Origin: Annulohypoxylon bovei var. microspora
Taxonomy: Eukaryota > Ascomycota > Sordariomycetes > Xylariales > Hypoxylaceae
DNA: 64,000 bases
Reading direction: 5' to 3'
Assembly: GCA_022836615.1 (NCBI GenBank)
Contig: MU405266.1
Coordinates: 178,148 to 242,147 of the forward strand
Shown here: one piece after another, positions 36,193 through 48,712 of the stretch
Numbering within the stretch: the first letter of the stretch is position 1
Layout: each line of letters starts with the position of its first letter
Notes under the pieces: model-generated
The model's database searches: none
Told to the model about the DNA's origin: nothing
The model's input: the letters and a program-made list of their open reading frames with translations, nothing else
Translations under genes and position numbers: made by a program

Positions 36193-36752
36193 ATGCGTAC
36201 CGCTACCTTATTCGGCCTGTTGGCTGCATCGGCAACTTCGTATGCTTTGAAATATACCGTTCCTTCAAGCCTTAAGGCTACAGCTGTGGACTGTGTTTAT
36301 CCGGCCAACTATACAGTCTCCAACTTCACTGTCGTCACAGACATGGTCGACAGCGCCAAAAACGTCACCTCGTTCTATTTTGCCGATGCGGGCACTAGTA
36401 TCAACACACCATGTACTCATAATTCGACATCGAAGCCAAGTTCAGTGGGTACAAACCGATGGCCCTGTGACAACTCAAAGGTCGCGTTCATCTACCAGAC
36501 AACTGGAATTGCTGGCTTGACCATGGTTGAAGAGGCATGTCCTGGAAGGTGTGCATATTATTCTTGTATTAGCGTACCATTCACTATACTACGGAGGCTA
36601 ACGGTGAATATAGTACTCCCCAATTTGAAGCCTCTGGACTCATCACACCTGGTCTGGCATGCACAAATTCCAGTTCGGGATCGACCTGTGTGGCTAAGCA
36701 ATCTCCAATTTTAGGAGAGTTTGACAGTTTTGAACCCGCACCTCCGTCTTAG
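36193..36752 (+). CDS. Small secreted cysteine-containing protein
   Basis: Exons 36193-36548 and 36614-36752 (65-nt intron); 164 residues. The first 18 residues (MRTATLFGLLAASATSYA) form a clear signal peptide. The mature part has six Cys residues and at least five N-glycosylation sequons (NYT, NFT, NVT, NST, NSS). Without splicing, the frame would run into a stop after a divergent C-terminus; splicing restores EEACPGSTPQFEAS and a Cys-containing end. The strand-rich pattern and Cys spacing loosely recall AA1-like (Alt a 1) secreted proteins, but I cannot confirm this. No transmembrane or enzyme motif was seen. It lies 0.9 kb upstream of a secreted lipase on the same strand. It could be an effector-like or cell-wall protein; function unknown. 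Confidence 0.82.
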
Positions 36753-37632
36753 GATCGAGTGTTAGCAAACCGATCGAAAGAGATAGGGGCAGAGGGGTTG
36801 GCTGATAATAACATGGATGGATGAAATATGACCTCAACTCTACAGTGAGAGTACCTATATTTAAAGATATATCCACGGCTATGTATTTGCATTAGACATT
36901 ATTAGACCTACCCAGTAGGCAAAGAGCAATCGATAGATGAACTACCTAGGCAAGACATACATGTAGTATTAATTAATAGTTATTAGTTCGATCAAGATTC
37001 TCATTACCTATATGCATTCCGCTATCTCACTACATCATAGATGTACCTACCTTAGTATGCATGTATCTCCTATATCTCACTATGCAAGTACGGGAATGGT
37101 GGCGCTACCCAAGATATCAAAGTTAAATAAGATCCAATTCAGCAGGTACCAGCAAGACCCCCGTCTGTACCCCGCGTTACCAAAGTTTCATATAGGAGCG
37201 GTTTCCCATTGGTCACAACAACTGTTCACCTCGTCATTCCTTAGGTAAACGTTAGATCTAATTGCCCAGAAAGCGCTCCCAAAGCAATAGCCGGATCATG
37301 GCCAAGGACGATTTCCGAGTGTCAACGTTATTTGGTACATCCTTTTAAAACATCACATGAGCTAAAACCCAATGGGAGCATTGGCGCAATGCTTAATGTA
37401 CAAGTGTTCAACGTCAATGGGACGCTTTGAGTTTTCATCATCATTTTAGTATTCTAATATTCTACATAATACCTAATAAACACCCTTCCTATTCCTCCTA
37501 TCATACCTCCTAGGCTACGGGCCTGTCTTTCATAGGACATGGCTATTCTCGATATTGTCTTCTCAATAAGATGCTCTTGAATTTGGGGATCTGAAGACAC
37601 AATCAAGTTTATCCTGAATTACACCGCACACT
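36753..37632. other. Intergenic
   Basis: 880 bases between the secreted-protein and lipase genes. TACCTACC and CTACCTAGGC motifs are present near 36906, 36944 and 37041. No gene seen. Confidence 0.6.
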
Positions 37633-38874
37633 ATGATGATGCTAATATTTTCTCTACTGCTGTCGTACACGGTAGTTGCCTCTGCATTTGGACCTCTCCT
37701 TAAAGAGAGCCAGTACCCTTTCCAACAACATGACGATGTTTCAACTCCCGATCATATCTCTCCCAACCTCTTCACATCTCTTGAGCGCCTCTCCCGTCTA
37801 GTCGACATCACCTACTGCGTTGGTACTACCGGCATCGCTCCGCCCTTTTCATGTGTATCTCGATGCGATGAATTTCCGACACTCGACCTTGTCACAACAT
37901 GGAACACGGGAGTTTTGATGAGCGACAGCTGTGGATATATTGCTGTCGACCACGGGGCGACGTTGAAGTCAAATATACGCACCAGAAGAATTGATAATAG
38001 AGGTCATGTTCTTAACACCAAAGGCCGGGGAGCCATCATCATCGCATTCCGTGGTACATACAGCATCACCAATACCGTTGTCGACCTCAGCACTATACCT
38101 CAAGAATATGTACCGTATCCTTCACCCGATCAAGGAGGACCTGAACCGCCTAAAGAACCAAAATATACTTGCCACAATTGCACGGTTCACATGGGCTTCT
38201 TGACGTCATGGAAAATAGCCAGAACAGTTGTTTTGCCAGCACTCAAACCATTACGCGAACAGTATCCTGACTATCCGATTTATCTCGTTGGCCATAGTCT
38301 GGGCGGTGCTGTTGCTGCCCTTGCGGCCTTGGAACTGAAAATCATTTCTGGTTGGGATGACATGGTCGTGACGACTTTCGGTGAGCCTCGAGTCGGGAAT
38401 GATGGGTTTGTTGAGTATCTGAATTCGGTTTTCGAACTTGGCGGTGTAGAGAAACCAATTGAGGCGCAAACGTACCGGCGCGTGACGCACGTGGATGACC
38501 CCGTGCCATCGCTTCCACTTTCGGAGTGGGGATACAGATCTCACGCCGGCGAATTCTTCATCTCCAAATCCGATTTATCCCCCGAGCCCTCGGATATTCG
38601 GCCGTGTATTGGAAACTATGATCCGCAATGCATCGCCGGATCCGCTGGGGAGCCTCTTAAGAGAACTGGCCAGATCCTCGCCGAGAAACGAACGCAAGAT
38701 ACGCCCGTATGGACTCGAGGACTTTGGGATATTCCATCCCGGTTCAAATTGTGGCAATTGTTCTTTGCGCACCGAGACTATTTCTGGAGACTGGGGTTAT
38801 GCGTGCCAGGAGGGGATCCCATTGACTGGGGCCGGGACAGATATCCCAACTACACTGATGGTGATGAGCTATGA
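37633..38874 (+). CDS. Secreted fungal lipase (class 3, alpha/beta hydrolase)
   Basis: Single exon, 413 residues. The N-terminus MMMLIFSLLLSYTVVASAFG is a signal peptide. The lipase_3 core shows AIIIAFRGT (oxyanion region, about 135-142), the nucleophile elbow GHSLGG with Ser222, TFGEPRVGN after it, the catalytic Asp in HVDDPVP (about 289) and His304 in YRSHAGEFF. The catalytic triad looks complete. Family members hydrolyse triacylglycerols or related esters outside the cell. About 100 residues after the His form an extended C-terminus with extra Cys (PCIGNYDPQCIAG), longer than minimal Rhizomucor-type lipases. Substrate is not readable from sequence; feruloyl esterase-like activity is possible. 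Confidence 0.93.
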   Translation: MMMLIFSLLLSYTVVASAFGPLLKESQYPFQQHDDVSTPDHISPNLFTSLERLSRLVDITYCVGTTGIAPPFSCVSRCDEFPTLDLVTTWNTGVLMSDSCGYIAVDHGATLKSNIRTRRIDNRGHVLNTKGRGAIIIAFRGTYSITNTVVDLSTIPQEYVPYPSPDQGGPEPPKEPKYTCHNCTVHMGFLTSWKIARTVVLPALKPLREQYPDYPIYLVGHSLGGAVAALAALELKIISGWDDMVVTTFGEPRVGNDGFVEYLNSVFELGGVEKPIEAQTYRRVTHVDDPVPSLPLSEWGYRSHAGEFFISKSDLSPEPSDIRPCIGNYDPQCIAGSAGEPLKRTGQILAEKRTQDTPVWTRGLWDIPSRFKLWQLFFAHRDYFWRLGLCVPGGDPIDWGRDRYPNYTDGDEL

Positions 38875-40590
38875 GCCATATACGACGTCTAGTATGGAAA
38901 TGAGGTGTTCTGGTGCCTACTCTTCCGAGTCGGTCGATTAGGAGAGATTCAGTTTGATAATATGAACAAAGTGCCTTGGCAAAAGCTTGGAGATAATGCC
39001 TAATTCATCTATCTGTATATTAGTCAAAAGTCATGAATAACCTGATCTGCGCGAGATGTTATTTAATACGTATGAAAGGTGGCAAAGGCCAAAATACGAG
39101 ATTTGGTTTTCAGTACTAAGTGTGTAATCCTGTAAGGCCTAAGTACCTTACTTGTAAGAAGACTGAAGTTTCCTATCAAATACAAATACACATTATTGAT
39201 TATTTAAGTGCCTACGGTGATGATCTGATCTAAAATCTAGAATCACCTACGTATATATCTAGGTACTGTATGTAGGTAGGTACCTATCTGGATAAGTGTA
39301 GGCATGCTCTACTTAAGATATTTATAGGCAAGAGCATGAGGCTATAGATTATAGTGAACAAACTAATCGATCGGGCTCAATTGTCATGATAATCTTGGCA
39401 GTAGGACAGTGAAATCCGTAGGGCGAAGTGTTAGACAGCTTATGACAAGGCCCTAATCAGTCTCGATTTCCTTCAGTCGCGTGGGATAAATCTCTTGTAG
39501 TAGAGGAGGGACCCGTGACTGGAAGAAAAGGTTGCCAACTCAGCCAGGACTGCTAAGCCTAGGAAAGTGATGACAACGCATGGACCGATAGACCACACGA
39601 TGATAAGACCCTGCATGGAGAGTAACAGTAGTGGGGTTCTGGAATCTCATGGCAACCTTCATACGTAGTGTGCTCATTGGAGGATAGAATGGGATATTTT
39701 CCGCATCGTCTACACAATGGTGTAAATATGGTACAATATTTATAGGGCACGATACCTACTATATACATACCTATATGCATACCTGGGTATAGGTATACGA
39801 GGCATCATCATGTTGTTGATTTAGGTCACGCGTCGAGACTCTAGAGAAAAGGTGAACGGTGATACATAATAGGTTGGGGGCCGTTTCGCTGACTGATGTG
39901 ATATTAGGTCTCTCTCGTCTCATTCCATAGCCGACTCGCGCAACAAATGCTGCAACGGGCATGCGAGTCAGCGTCTAGATCACTGGTAGGTTCTATGCAG
40001 TATTGACTGGTTCTACTGGATAATGAAGCAATTATGTCGTCTTCTTATTTAGGAGGGGATGAGTATACTAATACTTAGGTAGCCATTATGGAATCCTATC
40101 TAACTACATAACCTAACCTTGGAACTTCACTGGAAGATCAAAATCCTCATAGTTTCTTAAATATTTATATTCACGAACTTGAATGCATTGGCGAGTTGAG
40201 GCGGACAATGGTGGGGAAACAAGTTATCGTGTAATATAATTCCTCTACAGAAGGAATAAGAAGCGACAATGCTGCCGAATATATGATTTTATGAAACATC
40301 TATTTCGGATAGAAATAAATCTTTTGGTTTTGAGAAAGAACAAAAAGTGTTCATGTTTTCATTATTGAGAATACCTCTCTAATAACCTCAGAAATCTATG
40401 ATGTTGACAGGTTGATTGCTATTGTTGTTTGTACTGATACTTGATAAGGCACGAGGGGATTGAGAGAAGATTCCAGGCCGAAGACGGCAATGAGGGGCAA
40501 AGCTTGCTTTGGCAAGGCAGGTTGAAGGTACCTAGATACTTATATACAAACTTGGCACTGGGCAGTAGATCGTAACCTCCAGGGCTGCCT

Positions 40591-40615
40591 GCCTGCGCTG
40601 CCTGCGCTGCCTGCG
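40591..40615. repeat. 9-bp tandem repeat, 2.8 copies
   Basis: GCCTGCGCT repeats head to tail, preceded by a partial degenerate copy. It is non-coding and lies upstream of the 14-3-3 gene. Confidence 0.85.
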
Positions 40616-40649
40616 TAACTTCAATGATCACGCTAGAATGAGGCGTATT

Positions 40650-40661
40650 GTACCTAGGTAC
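40650..40661. repeat. 12-bp perfect palindrome GTACCTAGGTAC
   Basis: One of the clearest examples of the CCTAGG-centred motif that recurs through the non-coding parts of this window; the next bases repeat CTAAGTACC. Confidence 0.75.
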
Positions 40662-40960
40662 CTAAGTACCATCCGTGAATTTCTTTTCCGCACAAGCCAG
40701 GTGCTAAAGTTGGAGAACTCAGGCGCAATTTTGGGACCTGACAGCCAGCAATACTGATTTCTCCTCCCGCACCTTAAACTTCGTCGATTTTCAACACCCT
40801 TTAACTTCGACGTACACTTGTAAACAATCCCACCTTTTTTCCCATTCAACTCTCAAACAAACAATTCATTACCCGACTTTCTATTTCTACGACCACTTCC
40901 ACTTTGATCGTCATCCATCTTGTTCACGACCGTTACTATTCACACACACCATAGACCAAG

Positions 40961-42187
40961 ATGACTACTGAAGTAAGTTTTCATTACCCCGAATCCCATT
41001 TCCACATGCACTTCTCGAGGACTGCCTTGTCTCGGCCATGCTGCTATTCGCCTCCGCCGCGCCCGCACACCACTGCATAACCTCATAACCTTACTTGTAC
41101 CTTCAATCTAGCATTCTTTGTACAAGGACTCTGCTAACATTATTTTTTACCTGTAGCGTGAAAGGTTCGTCTAATGCTGCGCACCCCCGCCTTTATGATA
41201 CCGCTTTTCGATGTATAAGGGGAAAAAGAGACTAATTAATGTTCCTTAACAGCAAGACCTTCCTAGCTCGCCTTTGCGAGCAGGCTGAGCGTTACGATGA
41301 GATGGTTACCTACATGAAGGAGGTCGCTAAGCTTGGTGGAGAGCTCTCTGTTGATGAGCGCAACCTCTTGTCTGTTGCCTACAAGAACGTCGTCGGCACC
41401 CGACGTGCCTCCTGGCGAATCATTTCTTCGATCGAGCAGAAGGAGGAGTCCAAGGGCTCCGATAAGCACGTCTCCACTATCCGTGAGTACCGAAACAAGA
41501 TCGAGACCGAACTTGAGAAGGTCTGCCAAGATGTTCTGGATGTCCTGGATGAGAGCTTGATCCCCAACGCCGCCACAGGCGAGTCCAAGGTCTTTTATCA
41601 CAAGATGTTAGTCTCTCCCAATCATTATGACAGTATGCCTTCATATAGCTACATACTAACATAAGGTCCTCTCCTTTTTTAGGAAGGGTGACTACCACCG
41701 TTACTTGGCTGAGTTCGCATCCGGTGAGAAGCGCAAGGTCGCTGCCACCGCCGCCCACGAAGCCTACAAGGTAAGTTAAATAAGTCAGGAGCATATGTTG
41801 TACGAGTACTGACATATATGTTTCTTCCATCAGAGCGCTACCGACGTAGCCCAGACTGAGCTCACCCCCACGCATCCTATCCGTCTAGGACTTGCGCTCA
41901 ACTTCTCGGTCTTCTACTACGAGATTCTCAACTCACCCGACCGCGCTTGCCACCTTGCCAAGCAGGCCTTCGATGACGCCATTGCCGAGCTCGACTCGTT
42001 GTCTGAGGAGTCTTACCGTGACAGCACACTCATCATGCAGCTGCTCCGTGACAACCTGACTCTGTGGACCTCCAGTGAGAGCGCCGAGGGCGAAGGTGCT
42101 GCCGCTCAAGAGGGTGCCAAGGAGGACAAGCCAGCCGAGGAAGCTGAGAAGCCTAAGGAGGAGGCTCCCGCCCCTGCCGAGACTTAA
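40961..42187 (+). CDS. BMH1: 14-3-3 protein (Bmh family)
   Basis: Exons 40961-40972, 41157-41164, 41253-41606, 41683-41770 and 41834-42187; 271 residues. Exon 1 codes only Met-Thr-Thr-Glu and exon 2 is 8 nt. Joined, they give MTTERESKTFLARLCEQAER, the standard fungal 14-3-3 start. Phosphopeptide-groove residues are present in SVAYKNVVGTRRASWR, DYHRYLAEFASG and LGLALNFSVFYYEI. The C-terminal tail after ~235 is acidic and rich in Ala/Glu/Pro. 14-3-3 proteins are dimeric adaptors for phosphorylated clients in signalling, metabolism and cell cycle. Introns are 184, 88, 76 and 63 nt, the first being long. Confidence 0.97.
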
Positions 42188-43667
42188 ACATCTCTCCGTT
42201 GATACCTCCTTGCCGCGGCTGAATACGTATACCCCGTAAGACTTTCCGAAGGGCCGGGATTTCGTTCATGCCCTGCTGGCGAAGGATTTATGGCATCGGT
42301 TGGGAAGGGTGACTCAGGCGATTGTTTTGAACGTGGGAGTGGAAAATATGGGCAGGTTTTCCCTTGTCACTTTTCACTCGAGGATATGTCAGTAAAGGCT
42401 ACGCTATAGTATGCCCTATACTGGACAATACGATACGCATTTCCACAACTACGTCTGTATTTCAACTACCTCTGCGTGTACAGGGGCTGGCGAGGGCTTG
42501 TTGATGGTCATGTGGGCAGTTTCATACACGTTTCCCCCCTGTTTGTTTTTGTGGTTTCCGAGAAGAGATATCTCATGTTTTCCTTTGATCAGTCAAATAC
42601 ATTGCACATCCCCTATAGCTGGCCTTGCATGCCGGACCTTACGCATCACGTAAGATTTAGGTAGTCTACAGGTCCGCTTCAGATGGAATTGCAAATGATC
42701 CATGTCTTGTTTCACCAATCGGAGAGGAGAAAGTTTCCCAATGGTTGGCTCTGGACAGACTGTGTCTATTAAGGCTGGACTTCTGCTACTTCGATGCGTG
42801 TTCACTACATTCGTCAATTGTCGATCCGCATCTCCGTAATGCGTATTCCCTATACCAGAATAAAAAAACCAAACTTAGCACCGATCTGTTGGCCTCTGAA
42901 GTTGAGTGTGCATTATACCTACCTAGGTATTCTCGTGAATTGCTTTACCTACTCTCTCATTACGATAGGGGTATGAACTACTTTTGTAGGTCTTCGGTAA
43001 ATATTGTCTCATTTGGGCTACTAATATATTTCCGATGAATCCGTGCGATTCCTCGGTGTCTTGTGATACACTATCCTTGCTGCAAATTCACCGCCATTGT
43101 ATGTTGTGATAGCCATGATTGTTCTATCCCACTTATGGATAAGAGACCTCTAGACTCTGAATCATAAGCAACTCAGTATGCATCACGTACTTGCCTAGAT
43201 ATACGATAAACCATTAGTTTGACAAGTCTTATAATACCATTTATAACACTCAAAAGTGTAGTGAGTAGTTATACTAAGGTAATACCCTGTAGGATGGGTG
43301 AGTTACTCAGCTTCAGCCTCATAGGTCGGTGTTCGGTGCCCCACTAAGATAAGACCCTATGACCCTCTTTTAATAGGTAGTGTCCTTTCCCCCACAGTGG
43401 AAATTTAACCAATTTGAACCACCAATTCGCAGGGCTGATGCGAAAGGGAAGGAGCAACGTCACAAGTCCAAGTAAGGCCAAGTTCCAAGAACATTGAAGC
43501 ATGTGCACCCACCACTAAAAAAAAAACTGTACCTCAACATTTGTAGATTCCACCTTTGTGGATTTGATTTTTCATTCTTCGACTACTTGTCTCCGTATCG
43601 CTTCTTGGTAGCATGTGCTACTTTTCGGACCAGCTTCTATCGTTTCCCGCTATCCTGCTAATTCAGC
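42188..43667. other. Intergenic (1.5 kb)
   Basis: Contains the 14-3-3 3' UTR and the upstream region of the phosphoinositide phosphatase gene. A CTACCTAGGTA motif lies near 42919 and a 9-A tract near 43518. No gene or RNA recognised. Confidence 0.6.
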
Positions 43668-46600
43668 ATGGATCAGTATCCTCCCGTATCTAGAACTTTC
43701 ACTTCAGCGCCGTCGGCTGAGAAATCTAGCCAGCTGCTTCTCCGCGAGTATCCTCACCGAGCAATCGCAATCGCAACGCCGACCCATGCCCTGATATTCC
43801 GATATAGCCCTACTACGAGCGAAGCAATTGCGAATGGATCTCTCGTATCCGTCTCGTCAGCACGGTCCCGTGGTTCCGGCGATAGTCCTGTGTCCAAATG
43901 CATGGTCGAATTCTCTCCCGTATCTAAGCAGCTTCTTAACGACTTCAGACCTCTTACACCCCGTCCCATTTACGGGACATTAGGTCTCATATCCATAAAT
44001 CAAGATGTATTCCTATGCGTAATCACGCAGGCGTCGCGGGTGGCGACGCTGCGACCCGGAGAGACAGTCGAGAAGATTGCGAATGTCGACTTTTTCTGCC
44101 TCAACAGCTCAGAGTACGATAATGTCATATCCCTAAATACATACGACAGTGACCTCTCCGACTCTGCCCCTCCATATGGTCAAAGTCTTGGCAGAAGGGA
44201 AGGCGAAATAGAATCTCCATACCACGAGCTGCGGGGGTTGTTGAGTAATGGTAGCTTTTATTACAGTACAGACTTCGATCTGACAAATAGGCTACAAGAT
44301 AGGTTTGTTTACTCCTCTATAATAGATGTAGTCTTATAAGAATTACCTCTCCTGTTACCAGGGTGGACATAGGCCAGTTTCAGCATCAGAAGCTGACACG
44401 CCTGTATAGGCCAATAGATTCGGACACGTTCGATATTGACAATTTCGACGACTCCTTCCTGTGGAATTATTTTATGATCGGTCCCTTGGTTCAGTTCAGG
44501 TCTCGGCTGTTAGCTCATGAGCGTGAGGCTCTTGATGCCTCTAGGATTTTGACCTCTGCTATAAGAGGATTCTGCTTAACCATGACGATCCCTCAGAGTG
44601 CGGCGCCTTTACGAGATGGCAGGTCCGGTCTTCCATCCTACCTCACGGCTATTTCACGTTTGTCGTGTAAACGAGCTGGAACTCGCTTTAACAGTCGAGG
44701 TATCGATGATGACGGACACGTGGCCAATTTTGTCGAAACAGAAACTATATATTGGAGCCCCTCTGGCGTTCTCTTCTCATATGCGCAAGTTCGCGGTTCG
44801 GTCCCAGTATTCTGGGAACAGACTCCGGGTCTTATCCCGGGCCAGCAGAAGATCTCGATTACACGCTCAGCCGATGGGGCGCAACCAGCCTTCAACAAGC
44901 ACTTCGAAGAATTAGAGCAGTCTTACGGTGCTGTACATATTGTCAATTTGCTCAGCGCAACAAAACCAGGCGAGGCGGAACTTACAAATCTGTTCCATTA
45001 TGGTTTGCAACATTGCTCGCTTAGCCTTGTTGGCGACAAGCAGTCGTCTGATCATGCCCTATTACGGGAGACGGACTATGATTTCCATGCGGAAACGAAA
45101 GCTGTTGGTTACGAGGCTGCTCGAGAAATTCGGCGGTATATCGAACATTCTGCCGATGGTTTCGCATATTATCTAGCCGAGCTAACAGATGATATGATCG
45201 ACATCAACGAATCGGCTAGTCATCAAAGAATGGTCGTTGTGCTACAGCAAGAGGGAGTCTTTCGGACAAATTGCCTAGACTGCTTAGACAGAACCAATCT
45301 TATTCAGACTATCATCTCGCAGATGGCTGTTGAGGCATTCTTAACTCACCGCGGAGAATACGCCGCATCAGATTTCTGGATGCGACATTCTACCCTCTGG
45401 GCCGATAATGGTGACGCTCTCTCTAGGATCTATGCTGGTACAGGCGCCCTCAAATCCTCCTTCACGAGGACTGGCAAAATGTCTCTAGCCGGCGCCTTTG
45501 CGGATGCTCGAAAAAGTGCAACAAGACTTTATATCAACAACTTCGCTGACAAGGCAAGACAAAACACAATCGATATGCTCCTAGGACGATTAGTTGGTCA
45601 GGCTCCTGTTCATCTCTTTGACCCAATCAGCGATTATATATCTGTCGAACTTAGTAAACGTAGTTCCGAGTATTCTTCGACAGAAAACATCACGATGTGA
45701 GTCCCGATATGCCTTAAATCCATGTCCATGTCCATGTATATCCCGCATAGCAACTAATTTGGTATAGGTGGGTTGGGACGTTTAACTTGAATGGGCGTAC
45801 TAATGGTATTGATGAGGACTTATCTCCTTGGCTTTGCCCTCAAGAGCTCAATTCTGCGCAGCCTGAAATAATGGTAGTTGGATTCCAGGAGATCGTTGAA
45901 TTGAGTGCCCAACAAATCATGAATAGCGACCCTTCTAGGAAACAACTATGGGAGAGAGCTATAAAGAAAACACTAAACACCCGCGCGAAGCAATCAGGTG
46001 GAGAGAAATACGTCCTACTTCGTAGCGGGCAACTTGTTGGCGCTGCTCTCTGCATCTTCGTAAAAGCATCAGTGCTTCCAAAGATAAAGAATGTTGAAGG
46101 AAGCGTCAAGAAAACAGGCATGTCCGGCATAGCAGGGAATAAGGGCGCCGTCGCCATCAGAATGGAGTACGCGAATACTCAGATATGCTTTGTAACAGCC
46201 CACCTCGCCGCTGGATTCTCCAATTACGACGAAAGAAATAAAGACTACGCCACTATTCATCATGGATTAAGATTCCAGAGGAATAGGGGTATCGATGATC
46301 ATGGTACGAAAATTATCGCACTTAATAGAATATACATTTACTTACGAGTCTATAGACACGGTAATCTGGCTTGGGGATTTTAATTACCGTATTGGGTTAT
46401 CACACGAAAGGGTCACCGATTTGATTCAAAAGAACGACCTAGAGAAGCTGTACGAGAATGACCAGGTACGTTTATTTACAGAATCCCTGACCAAGGGGCA
46501 GTTGTTAACACATTTTAGTTGAATTTACAAATGGTCGCAGGCCTTTCATTCCCTTACTATTCCGAAGCCAGAATTACATTTATGCCAACATACAAATTTG

Positions 46601-47982
46601 ATGTTGGTACGGATAGATATGATAGCTCGTAAGTCATTCTACCACATACATTTTACGGCATAGGCTAAGATTTTGGTAGTGAAAAATTGCGTATCCCCGC
46701 ATGGACAGACCGTATCTTGCGCAAAGGCACGAATATACGGCAATTGTCATACAATTGTGCCCCTTTGCGATTCTCAGATCATCGCCCTGTGTTCGCAACG
46801 TTCCAATGCACGGTAAACATCGTGAACGAAGCGCTCAGAGAAAAGATCAGTCGGGGATTATATGAACGCCGTAAAGCTGAAGTTGGTCATACGGCAGCGA
46901 GTCTACTCAGCGATGACTCTGACGATGACGAGGACCTCATTGGGTATGATCCTATCGAGCCGGGATTACCTCCGGCGAGCTCAGATCGGCAGAGGTGGTG
47001 GCTTGATAATGGCAAGATGGCGAAGTCTACAGTCGGTCCACCGAAACCCATCAACGGGAATTCTACCATGATGCTAAACCCTGGCCGCCCTTCAAATCCG
47101 TTCACTGCAACAGAAGAACCAGACTGGGTTGCGATACCCAGATCTAATTCAAGACTCTCTTCGTTCTCTAGCATCTCCAGTTCTCCCTACGAGCATATTA
47201 ATCATTCCTCTATCCTCTCGACATCTGCTGCGTCCAACTCGTCACCTAGGAAATTGCCCCCACCTTTTGATCCAGCATCATTGCCCGTTAAGGTCGGTCA
47301 GATCAACTTGCATGAAGAGCAAATTTCTACACATAGGAATGAGGCCCCGCCACCACCTCCACCTAGAAGGCAGACATCCACAGGTTTCCCATCTTCACAG
47401 TCGCCCAGCTCTTCGGGTGCGCATCCCGCGTTGCGAGCAACAAAGCCTAGTATACCGGAACCGCTGATGAGGACTATGTCTACATCATCCCTGACGTCGA
47501 ACAAGTCCAAAGCGCCTCCGCCTGTAGCCCGAAAGCCGGTCCATCTTACGTCTACCTCGCCATCTACCAGTCCTTCTCTCCCTGAAACCGGCAGTTTGAG
47601 TTCGCTCATAGATCAGCAAACACCAAAACCACCCATACCACGTAAAACTGTGACTAATATCTCCAACTTGACTTCTAAACTTGAAGCAAGTAGATCTGGT
47701 GCATTAACCGGCGGAATGCTCAAAGCAACATCCCCTTCACCTCGTTTAGAGACTGTCACATATAATGGGTTTTCCGCCAGTTCACCAGGCTCAGTTGCAT
47801 CTATAAGTCGAGTCCCATTGCCTGGACTCGGGAACACAGAGCGGAAACCAGCCTTGCCAGCACGCCCGCAGCAGCAACAACATATACAATCATCTCAGCC
47901 AGTAACGAGGTCTAGCGTAGATCTTCTTAGTGCCGAAGACAATGTTGAGATGAATGGATGGGAAACCTTAAAACCAAGCTAG
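43668..47982 (+). CDS. Synaptojanin-type phosphoinositide phosphatase (Sac1 + inositol 5-phosphatase)
   Basis: Six exons: 43668-44302, 44362-45696, 45768-46303, 46356-46465, 46519-46628 and 46680-47982; 1342 residues. The Sac1 domain (about 60-600) has the catalytic CX5R motif in FRTNCLDCLDRTN (Cys about 516, Arg about 522), so it should be active. The 5-phosphatase domain starts at WVGTFNLNG (about 658) and contains GNKGAVAIRM, WLGDFNYR, PAWTDRIL and SDHRPVFA, all catalytic-fold motifs. The C-terminal ~400 residues are Pro/Ser-rich (PPPPPPRR), likely SH3-binding. This architecture equals yeast Inp52/Inp53: it clears PI(4,5)P2 and other phosphoinositides during endocytosis and trafficking. 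I cannot say which paralogue it matches. Confidence 0.95.
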
Positions 47983-48712
47983 AAATATCTCTTAGTTAGA
48001 TGATATTATTCAAAAAGGGTCGGCGTTGATACAGCATGGCGTTTATGGTGTTCTAGTTAGATCAGAGTATATACGAAGGCCTTGCAGGTGAAAACGAAAG
48101 TCTTAGAAGACAAACAAACTTAGGATGGGTTTTTTTATTACACACGACAGACACGAAATGTTCCCAAAATAAATGATATAACGAGACTTTTAAGTGATAA
48201 CTTGTAAAATAACGAGGAAATCATACCTTGTTCACAAGACTGACTGACCGAGACGATTGCTACTTACCGAATTACTCCCGTTGGATTGACGTCACACCTC
48301 GATAAGATAAAGTTTTAGATTGTCTTAAGGATGTCGCGTCCAGCTTACACGTGCATCGACAAACTCAATAATTACCGAGCTAATTGAACGACAATTGAAT
48401 TTTTAACCAATTGGTTATAATATCACGAGATCTTTTTATTATGCTGTATAACTCATGACATCGTTTATCTCTACATGGCTTATGACTCGGACGACAGAAA
48501 CACCACGGCTTAATTATACCATGTCGAGTAGTCATAGCTGACGGACTACCATTAATATCATCCGTTCCAGACCTATCGGGGCTTTGCGGCTATACATTAG
48601 AAATCAGAACGACCACTTTTCAACATTCCCGAAGATTCTTCAACTTCGTTCAACGTATCCCGAGTGTTCTATTCCTTTCACTACAAGTTTACAGAGCGCT
48701 ATTTACGACAAG
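47983..48712. other. Intergenic
   Basis: 730 bases between two plus-strand genes. AT-rich. The frame open upstream of the next gene (48584-48712) lacks an ATG, so I treat it as leader. Confidence 0.55.

Larger units (their letters stand above)
38875..40960. other. Intergenic (2.1 kb)
   Basis: No gene recognised. It contains a strong cluster of TAGGTAGGTACCTA-type motifs at about 39240-39290 and 39755-39800, a 12-bp palindrome at 40650-40661 and a 9-bp tandem repeat at 40591-40615. The final ~150 bases before 40961 are CT- and CA-rich and are likely the 14-3-3 promoter and leader. Confidence 0.6.

Noticed and set aside
39078..39086. Exact PACE-like GGTGGCAAA
   Set aside because: It lies about 200 bases past the lipase stop and far from any proteasome gene; likely chance.
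43240..43400. TGAGTTACTCA palindrome and neighbouring repeats as a MITE
   Set aside because: No matching terminal inverted repeats or flanking duplication could be found.
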